From NCBI GenBank assembly GCA_902800045.1, contig CADCCZ010000006.1, positions 1-64,000 on the forward strand: DNA of 64,000 bases, given 5' to 3'. Shown here piece after piece: positions 58,823-64,000 of the stretch. Numbering within the stretch: the first letter of the stretch is position 1; each line of letters begins with the position of its first letter. The notes beneath the pieces are model-generated. The model saw nothing but the letters and a program-made list of their open reading frames with translations, searched no databases and was not told the DNA's origin. The DNA is from an uncultured Bacteroidia bacterium (GTDB lineage Bacteria; Bacteroidota; Bacteroidia; Bacteroidales; ML635J-15). A program made the translations under genes and the position numbers.

Positions 58823-59370
58823 TATTACCAATATACTTATACGGCAACCCCATACTGAGGAAAAAGTCGGAAGACATTGACAAAAATTACCCTGATCTCA
58901 AGCAATTGATTGACAACATGTTCGAGACAATGTACCACTCCAATGGCGTAGGTCTTGCAGCTCCGCAAATTGGTCTGAACATCAACTTGCTGGTTCTCGA
59001 CGCCTCTCCTTTCGCCGAGGACGACCCTATATGCAAGGGTTTCAAGCGCGTAATGATAAATCCGCAAGTAACATTCGAAGGCACAAAGAAGATTGTTTTC
59101 GAGGAAGGTTGCCTGAGCGTTCCCAACATCCACGAGGAAGTCACCCGCTACAACGACATCACAGTCACATACTTTAACGAAAACTTCGAGGAAGTAACCG
59201 AAAAGTTATCGGGCAACAGGGCTGTTGTAGTGCAGCACGAGTTCGACCACCTGCAGGGCATTGTCTTCTGCGACAAGATAAACCCCATCCGCAAGCATTT
59301 CCTCAAGAACCGCCTCAGCGACATCTCGAAGGGAAAGGTTAAGACAAGCTATAGAGTCAAGGTAAATTGA
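58819..59370 (+). CDS. def: Peptide deformylase Def
   Basis: A 183-residue metalloenzyme removing N-formyl from nascent chains. All three motifs are standard: NGVGLAAPQIG, EEGCLSVP and VQHEFDHLQG. It has no signal peptide, so it is the cytoplasmic enzyme, in contrast to the lipoprotein paralogue at 36999-37640. Last gene of fmt-ruvX-def. Confidence 0.96.
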   Translation: MILPIYLYGNPILRKKSEDIDKNYPDLKQLIDNMFETMYHSNGVGLAAPQIGLNINLLVLDASPFAEDDPICKGFKRVMINPQVTFEGTKKIVFEEGCLSVPNIHEEVTRYNDITVTYFNENFEEVTEKLSGNRAVVVQHEFDHLQGIVFCDKINPIRKHFLKNRLSDISKGKVKTSYRVKVN

Positions 59371-59431
59371 TTTACGATTGCGCTTTGCACACTGCGATGT
59401 ACTGCGCCGCACTGTGCGACAAGTTCTCCTT

Positions 59432-59896
59432 TTATCTCACCAGTTCCTCAAACGCCTTTACTGTTTCGAAGAACTCAACACCTTTGCCCGCATCGTAACG
59501 CCCCATAATGAAGTCAATGCCATTGGTAACAATAAAGAACGGTGCCTTTATTTCATAATTATAGTGCCAAATCTGGTCGAAAACCTTCTGTGTAAGCTTT
59601 ACCGTAGGTGCCTTGCACTCTATAAGCATCAGCGGTGAAAATTCCCTGTCGTAAATCAAGGCATCGAAGCGCAGACTACGCTCAGCCACAAGCACTTGCT
59701 TTTCCAAGGCAACCAAAGCCTGCGGATAGGCGCAATCCTGCACAAGAAAACGCACAAGGTTCTGCCTTACCCATTCCTCGGGCGTGCATACTATCCATTT
59801 CTTGCGTATCTCATCGAAAATAATGACCTTGCCTGCTTCCGATTTCATGCGGAAGTCGTATGGAGGGAAACACAATATTGGAAAATTTGGATTCAT
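59432..59896 (-). CDS. Orphan HSDR_N-type restriction endonuclease domain protein
   Basis: A 154-residue protein from MNPNFPILCF. It is a match to the type I restriction R-subunit N-terminal (HSDR_N_2) fold. The PD-(D/E)xK core is RFDALIYDREFSPLMLIECKAP (Asp, Glu-x-Lys). TPEEWVRQNLVRFLV precedes it. No helicase or methylase is near. Such single-domain proteins are common in Bacteroidota, with unknown DNA role. Its start overlaps the stop of the upstream secreted protein gene (ATGA). Confidence 0.85.
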   Translation of the reverse strand: MNPNFPILCFPPYDFRMKSEAGKVIIFDEIRKKWIVCTPEEWVRQNLVRFLVQDCAYPQALVALEKQVLVAERSLRFDALIYDREFSPLMLIECKAPTVKLTQKVFDQIWHYNYEIKAPFFIVTNGIDFIMGRYDAGKGVEFFETVKAFEELVR

Positions 59897-60354
59897 TTCC
59901 GCTTGTACATTATGAAATCGGTACAAACATCGAAACCTGTCTTAACTTCGGTCCATACATAAACCTGACCATCGCCGAGATTACGATAATATATGGCCGA
60001 CGGTGAATCGGCTTCGGCACACACGAAAGCCCAAAGGTCGTTGCAAAGCTTCGTGCCGACAAAACTTCCGACAAATCGCTTTCCTCCTTTTTCTGCCGAC
60101 ATCTTCAAGACTACCATGCCCCCTTCCTGCAGAATCTCCATATTGTCGAAATACATCGTTTCGTTTCCGAAAATACGATAAGTTCTACCAATAAGATAAT
60201 TGTCGGAAACGCTTGTCCAATCTTCGTACGAACTGCCCGACATTGCCGACTGGGAAGGGATCTCCCACTTGCCAGCAAGCCACGAGGGGAAATCTTGCGC
60301 CCACGAAACCGCAAAGGCAAAGACCAAAACCGTAAGTACCAAAAATCTTTTCAT
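59893..60354 (-). CDS. Secreted lipocalin-like DUF6265-type protein
   Basis: A 153-residue protein with a signal peptide (MKRFLVLTVLVFAFAVSWAQ). The mature part (FPSWLAGKWEIPS, SYEDWTSVSDNYLIGRTYRIFGNETMYFDNMEILQEGG) looks like a beta-sandwich/lipocalin-like fold. It ends MYKRK. Function unknown. It is coupled by ATGA to the nuclease-domain gene although one is exported and the other is not. Confidence 0.65.
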   Translation of the reverse strand: MKRFLVLTVLVFAFAVSWAQDFPSWLAGKWEIPSQSAMSGSSYEDWTSVSDNYLIGRTYRIFGNETMYFDNMEILQEGGMVVLKMSAEKGGKRFVGSFVGTKLCNDLWAFVCAEADSPSAIYYRNLGDGQVYVWTEVKTGFDVCTDFIMYKRK

Positions 60355-60367
60355 AGCACAAAAATAA

Positions 60368-60397
60368 AAAAAGCATCCCGAATTCGAGATGCTTTTT
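60368..60397 (-). terminator. Terminator of the caspase gene
   Basis: AAAAAGCATC/GATGCTTTTT 10-bp stem with an AATTCG-containing loop, 20 bases after the caspase stop. On the minus strand it is followed by further T residues. Confidence 0.78.
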
Positions 60398-60416
60398 AAA
60401 ACTTTATTTATAACTA

Positions 60417-62456
60417 TTATTCCTCGTCGCCTTCCATAATCTTGAAAGTGTACTCGTAGGTACCCATCTTATCGTCCTGCTTCTTTGCGCTTACTGTAGC
60501 AGCACCACGGGTGTTAACTCCCGAATTGCCAATGCCAAGTGCGCTTTCGAAGATGTTCGACGAATCACCTCTCGATGAGCTACCGTGCTGCATGATTGTA
60601 GCAGACAGGTTGAAAGGCTTGTCGGTTGCAATAACCTTGAATACTTCGTTTCCGTATGGAGGACCAAACATTACGATAGTGTTCTTAAGGATTGCCGATT
60701 CGCCAGGTTCGAGGTAGTATTCGCGTCCATCGCTGTCGTTTACGGTCGGGATAATCGGGTTGATGAAACCGTCGGGCTGAATATCAATGATGTTGAAGAA
60801 AGCCTTCTTTGTTCCATTGTTTGTAACCTTGATTACAGCCATATTCTCAGCGGTGAATCCAGGAACTTCGTTTATGATGAACTTATCCTTGTCAAGATAT
60901 TCGGTAATTTCGAAAGTTCCGTCGTCATAGATGTCAGCTTCAACAGGAAGGAGTTCCATAACGATGTTGAAACGTTCGTCGGAGAAATCCAAAGCCTTGA
61001 TAATCTTACCCTGTGCGAAGTTGTTCAAAGTTGACATAACATCCGATTCGAGAGCAGACTCATCAATGTTTGAAATCTTATGCAATTCCTTGTTGTACAA
61101 TGCATTGTTTACCGAGATAACCTTTGCACCACGGGTACGTCCGTAATTCAATGTAATTTCTGGAGCATCGGTGGTAAGTTCGGCAAAGCTCGAGTGCGAA
61201 ATTTCGTTGTCCAAAGCCTTCTTCAATGCCGGATCCATTTCTGGGTCAACACTTACCTTAATCTTCTGGTCGGTGAAAGTTCTTGCCTTTACGAATACCC
61301 ATGCATCCTGAGCAGTTTTGAACTTAGTCTTGGTATCGAGAGCGACACGCGACTTGAAGTTTTCTGCGCTAATAACGCGACCTGTAGTAATAACAGGAGT
61401 ACCTTCGTCGAGGCGAGAAGTACCAGGAGCAACGAATGCAACGGTAGTTCCAGGATTTACACCAACGAGACGACCTGCATTGATTGTTATAACCGAATCG
61501 TTCTTTACAGATGTCATGTTGAAGTATTCTGCCTGAGTTGTGAAGTCGCCACCAAAAACTGTGTAATCAACATCACCTTCGATTGCTGGATTCTGGAAAG
61601 GAGCCTTAGCTGCCATTTCAGCCATAATCCTTGCAAATACCTGGCGGTAGGTGTCACCTTCCTTCATCTGCGAGAACGACTTGTACAAGCAGTACGACAA
61701 CGAACCAACCGAATTGTTTTCATCGTCGAAAGTTTCGTAGTTAAGTTCGTTTGCGCTAGCGCCCGAGAAAACAACGTACTTAGCGAGGTTGTTTACGTCA
61801 ACTGCACCACGCGAACTGGTTGCGCCCATACCCATACCTATCTTTCCGTCGGTCTTAGGAGCACCGCTTGGAGCATGCCAACCAGCTGGAACCAAAGCGG
61901 GAGCACCACCTCTAACCTTTGCAGCGCCACGAGTACCAGTACCCGAGTGGCATGAGTCGAGGAAAAGAAGGATATGTCCGTCCTTGCCTAACTTTATACG
62001 GAATTTCTCAACTACAGCGCCAAGCTCATCGTCCCTGAAATGGAGGCTACCATCGTAACCTTCAGTCATTTTCATAGGAGCGTCGTAGCATACGAGGCAT
62101 TCGTCGAGGCCATCGATTTCGTCGCCATTGTCGTCGAAAATCTGATGTCCGTGACCGCTATAATGTATAACGACCTCATCACCTTCCGAAACCTTAGCAA
62201 GGAGTTCGTTGAAAGCGTTGACCATACCAGCCTTGGTTGCCTGTTCGTCCTTCAGGTACATGATATCCTCTTCCTTGAAACCAAGTCCAACCAATGTCTT
62301 CTGGATCAGAGGAACATCGTGGTCGGCACTGATAGGATACCAGCCGGTCTTGTTCTGGTCATAGTTGCCGACTGCGATTATCAACGCATACTTGTGCGCG
62401 TTGGCGCAGGTTGCAGCAAGAACGAAAGCCACTATTAATATAATTATCTTTCTCAT
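60417..62456 (-). CDS. Secreted caspase-family (C14) protein with C-terminal DUF4384-like region
   Basis: A 679-residue protein with a signal peptide (about 1-20, ANA-H). The caspase domain (about 21-305) has ALIIAVGNYD, VVIHYSGHGHQ (catalytic His102) and LFLDSCHSGTGTRG (catalytic Cys169). A Gly/Ala-rich segment follows (172-220). The later region (about 310-620) is beta-rich with WVFVKART and LEPGESAIL. Arg-Gly-Ala/Gly motifs recur at R176, R182, R216, R442 and R650. Metacaspases cleave after Arg/Lys, so some may be self-processing sites (inference). A small secreted gene lies upstream. Confidence 0.88.
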   Translation of the reverse strand: MRKIIILIVAFVLAATCANAHKYALIIAVGNYDQNKTGWYPISADHDVPLIQKTLVGLGFKEEDIMYLKDEQATKAGMVNAFNELLAKVSEGDEVVIHYSGHGHQIFDDNGDEIDGLDECLVCYDAPMKMTEGYDGSLHFRDDELGAVVEKFRIKLGKDGHILLFLDSCHSGTGTRGAAKVRGGAPALVPAGWHAPSGAPKTDGKIGMGMGATSSRGAVDVNNLAKYVVFSGASANELNYETFDDENNSVGSLSYCLYKSFSQMKEGDTYRQVFARIMAEMAAKAPFQNPAIEGDVDYTVFGGDFTTQAEYFNMTSVKNDSVITINAGRLVGVNPGTTVAFVAPGTSRLDEGTPVITTGRVISAENFKSRVALDTKTKFKTAQDAWVFVKARTFTDQKIKVSVDPEMDPALKKALDNEISHSSFAELTTDAPEITLNYGRTRGAKVISVNNALYNKELHKISNIDESALESDVMSTLNNFAQGKIIKALDFSDERFNIVMELLPVEADIYDDGTFEITEYLDKDKFIINEVPGFTAENMAVIKVTNNGTKKAFFNIIDIQPDGFINPIIPTVNDSDGREYYLEPGESAILKNTIVMFGPPYGNEVFKVIATDKPFNLSATIMQHGSSSRGDSSNIFESALGIGNSGVNTRGAATVSAKKQDDKMGTYEYTFKIMEGDEE

Positions 62457-62477
62457 ATTCTCTAAATTAAATTTAAA

Positions 62478-62506
62478 AAAATGATGAGCACTAGGCTCAT
62501 CATTTT
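62478..62506 (-). terminator. Terminator or attenuator before the caspase gene
   Basis: A 12-bp perfect stem AAAATGATGAGC/GCTCATCATTTT; on the minus strand it is followed by more T residues. It lies between the small secreted gene and the caspase, so it could limit read-through. Confidence 0.75.
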
Positions 62507-62522
62507 ACCTTATTAACAATTT

Positions 62523-62918
62523 TTATTCGTCTTCTTCTGGAACCTGCAGAACAAACTGTTCGTTGCATTCTCCACTCGACTGCCACTGGTAGCTTTCACC
62601 CATTGTACGGCAGTAAACTTCGTTGAAACCTTCCGGAAGTATGAGCTGTGAATTTTCCCAAGGATTCAATCTTCCCTTGTAGCTCTTGTCTACCCAAATA
62701 TCAACATAGTAACCTGTCCAGTTGTCGAGCTTTACTACGCAACCGCCTCTTGAGAGAACCGGTCTTTCAATTGCATTGTCGCCCTGTGGAACAACGTATT
62801 CTGACTGTGCACCTCTTGACTTTACAACTCTAGTTGCTGTTAAGATTTCCTGTGCTGAAACCTGGCTTGCGAAGAAGAACGCTACCATAACCATCAAAAA
62901 TGTAACTTTTGCTTTCAT
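62523..62918 (-). CDS. Small secreted protein upstream of the caspase
   Basis: A 131-residue protein from MKAKVTFLMV with a signal peptide (about 1-22, VSAQ). The mature part is beta-rich with WTGYYVDIWVDKSYKGRLNPWENSQL and three cysteines (GGCVV, VYCRTM, GECNEQF). Two motifs, KSRGAQ (Arg35) and LSRGGC (Arg57), resemble the Arg-Gly-Ala/Gly motifs of the caspase. It ends LQVPEEDE. The family is not known to me. It may be a substrate, inhibitor or unrelated neighbour. The in-frame upstream ATG at 62942 adds residues with no signal logic. Confidence 0.7.
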   Translation of the reverse strand: MKAKVTFLMVMVAFFFASQVSAQEILTATRVVKSRGAQSEYVVPQGDNAIERPVLSRGGCVVKLDNWTGYYVDIWVDKSYKGRLNPWENSQLILPEGFNEVYCRTMGESYQWQSSGECNEQFVLQVPEEDE

Positions 62919-63187
62919 GACTTTAATTTTTTTATTTAACAATAATTTTATTTTTAATTTACAATTTATTCACATTCAAATTTCGTGCCAAAGAGCATCT
63001 GGCGAAGAATTATTTTTTCATCACCGCCTTAAAATATAACAAAGTTCGTGCCAAAGATGGTTTGGGGATTTGGAAAATTTGAAAAATTTGAAGATTTGCT
63101 TGCGCGAGCTAAAGGTTGAGGATTTGAAGATTTATTTAATGTTGCTTGATATTGCTACAATTTACAACCATCATCAATATCCGCTAT

Positions 63188-63214
63188 TGTACAGACGCAA
63201 AATTTTGCGTCTCA
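63188..63214 (+). repeat. REP-like palindrome (GTAC variant)
   Basis: A perfect 20-base palindrome (63193-63212) with left arm AGACGCAAAA, preceded by GTAC instead of GTAG. Same arm sequence family as 47039-47066. Confidence 0.65.
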
Positions 63215-63262
63215 TCGAGATTCAGAACAACCATTCATACTTTTGAACAATTGAATTATATT

Positions 63263-63285
63263 GTCGTTGCACGCAACGCCCCTAC
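63263..63285 (-). repeat. REP-like palindrome with GTAG (minus orientation)
   Basis: On the minus strand GTAGGGG followed by CGTTGC-GT-GCAACG. Arms are related to those at 8012-8040 (ACGTTGC/GCAACGT). Confidence 0.65.
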
Positions 63286-63346
63286 ATCGAACCCTATGAA
63301 TCGTTGAATCATTGAACATTAAACGTCCAACGTTGAACCCCACCTC

Positions 63347-63373
63347 AAAAAAAAATGTCCACCGAAGTGGACA
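63347..63373 (-). terminator. Sigma factor gene terminator
   Basis: The minus-strand stem TGTCCAC/GTGGACA has a TTCG tetraloop and is followed by nine T residues, 44 bases after the sigma stop. Confidence 0.88.
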
Positions 63374-63416
63374 CCTATTAATATATACCAAACATCAATT
63401 TTTCTAAAAATACCCT

Positions 63417-63968
63417 TCACTCGGCATTCAACATTTGCTTCAGCTTTACCACTGCATGGTGATACGAAGCCTTGAGCGCACCAACCGAAGTGTCGAGAAG
63501 TTCGGACATCTCCTCGTATTTCATATTGTCGAAATATTTCATATTGAAGACTATGCGCTGCTTTGCCGGCAATGATGTGATCGCCTTTTCCAACTTATGC
63601 TGCAACTCCTCGCCATCGAAATATTCCTCCGACTGCATATTCTCCACACCCGATTCCTCGCTCGGAGAAACAACCAACGAGGCCTCATGGTTATGCTTAG
63701 TCATAAAGGTGAGCGTCTGGTTAACTGCAATACGGAAAAGCCATGTAAAAAGCGACGATTCACCGCGGAAGCTCGGAATGCCTTGGTACGCCTTCATGAA
63801 AGTTTCCTGCAAAATATCGTTTGCATCCTCATGATTAGCGACCAATCGCCTTATGTTCACATACAATCGTGTAGAATAAACCTTAAAGAACTGGCGAAAG
63901 GCCTCGTCCCTTGTTTCTTGGTTCGCAAGCCTCTCTACAAATTCCGCTTCGCTAAGTTTTTCCGGCAT
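63417..63968 (-). CDS. ECF-type RNA polymerase sigma factor
   Basis: A 183-residue sigma-70-family ECF factor. Region 2 (about 20-90) shows ANHEDANDILQETFMKAYQGIPSFRGESSLFTWLFRIAVNQ. Region 4 (about 125-180) has LEKAITSLPAKQRIVFNMKYFDNMKYEEMSELLDTSVGALKASYHHAVVKLK. No anti-sigma gene is downstream; one could lie elsewhere. The acidic linker (about 97-122) is long. The start at 63968 is near the window edge. Confidence 0.92.
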   Translation of the reverse strand: MPEKLSEAEFVERLANQETRDEAFRQFFKVYSTRLYVNIRRLVANHEDANDILQETFMKAYQGIPSFRGESSLFTWLFRIAVNQTLTFMTKHNHEASLVVSPSEESGVENMQSEEYFDGEELQHKLEKAITSLPAKQRIVFNMKYFDNMKYEEMSELLDTSVGALKASYHHAVVKLKQMLNAE

Positions 63969-64000
63969 CGGCTACTTACGCGAAATGACTTTCTTAACAG

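Larger units (their letters stand above)
62943..63344. other. Long repeat-rich intergenic region
   Basis: No gene is seen. It holds a 13-base direct repeat TTCGTGCCAAAGA (62982-62994 and 63045-63057), AT-rich GAAGATTT-type units (63060-63135), two REP-like palindromes (63188-63214, 63263-63285) and TTGAACATTxAAC-type units (about 63290-63337). Confidence 0.65.

Noticed and set aside
61080-61955. A 291-codon plus-strand open frame opposite the caspase
   Set aside because: Shadow of the caspase coding strand. No domain, no promoter, unnatural composition.

Overview
The window looks like chromosomal DNA from an uncultured-type member of the Bacteroidota, probably order Bacteroidales. Three lines of evidence support this. 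First, intergenic regions repeatedly carry the Bacteroidota promoter signature (TTTG, about 19-21 bases, TAnnTTTG) and show little Shine-Dalgarno sequence. Second, there are type IX secretion and gliding-related genes: a C10 peptidase with a C-terminal sorting domain, GldB, and a TPR/PD40/CRD/OmpA protein built like PorE. Third, it carries a strict-anaerobe-style four-subunit 2-oxoacid:ferredoxin oxidoreductase and families typical of this group (DUF3098 next to uppP, GSCFA, DUF1343/NamZ, a tandem TenI-ThiE). Species cannot be named from the sequence.

Layout. 0-9.2 kb: a peroxide-response pair (ohrR-gpx) with two palindromic operators, a secreted cysteine peptidase, a small winged-helix protein with an iron-sulfur-type flavoprotein, the DUF3098-uppP-truB operon, queA, an OsmC protein, a thioesterase and a PrsW-like membrane protease. 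9.3-12.4 kb: thiD-thiS-tenI/thiE-thiG on the minus strand behind a TPP riboswitch. 12.5-14.5 kb: an AT-rich island encoding a hypothetical protein and two proteins I recognise as Nmad2- and Nmad3-like (nucleotide-modification-associated). 14.8-17.9 kb: a minus-strand operon MNT-HEPN-MBOAT-SGNH plus a 39-residue microprotein that resembles DltX. 18-27 kb: nitroreductase, DNA-glycosylase-like protein, polA, glnA and cell-wall genes (YdcF/ElyC, NlpC/P60, NamZ). 27.4-31.1 kb: the Kor/Vor operon and a universal stress protein.

31.4-38.4 kb: anmK, a lipoprotein nuclease, a REP-associated transposase (RAYT), an EEP-family phosphohydrolase, a MORN-type repeat protein, a lipoprotein peptide deformylase and a beta-barrel. 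38.6-47 kb: purL, an AsmA-like protein, a lipoprotein, a GSCFA protein and a SulP transporter. 47-49.2 kb: a SpoU methyltransferase, an M20 amidohydrolase, and tRNA-Leu and tRNA-Gly. 49.4-57.5 kb: envelope genes (PorE-like, GldB, beta-barrel, a GNAT acyltransferase possibly of the GlsB type, OmpA, two FGE-fold proteins). 57.5-59.4 kb: the fmt-ruvX-def operon. 59.4-64 kb: an orphan HSDR_N-type nuclease domain, a secreted caspase with a small secreted partner, and an ECF sigma factor.

Common themes are envelope biogenesis and recycling (UppP, NamZ, AnmK, NlpC/P60, the MBOAT cassette), oxidative defence (OhrR, Gpx, OsmC) and tRNA maturation (TruB, QueA, SpoU, Fmt/Def). Intergenic regions hold several families of palindromic repeats. 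One family has 5' GTAG plus an imperfect hairpin, the classic REP layout, and the window contains a RAYT gene whose own coding sequence carries two long hairpins. The strongest candidates for something under-described are the MBOAT/SGNH/DltX-like cassette, the Nmad2-Nmad3 island, the RAYT/REP set, and the caspase-partner pair with recurring Arg-Gly-Ala motifs.
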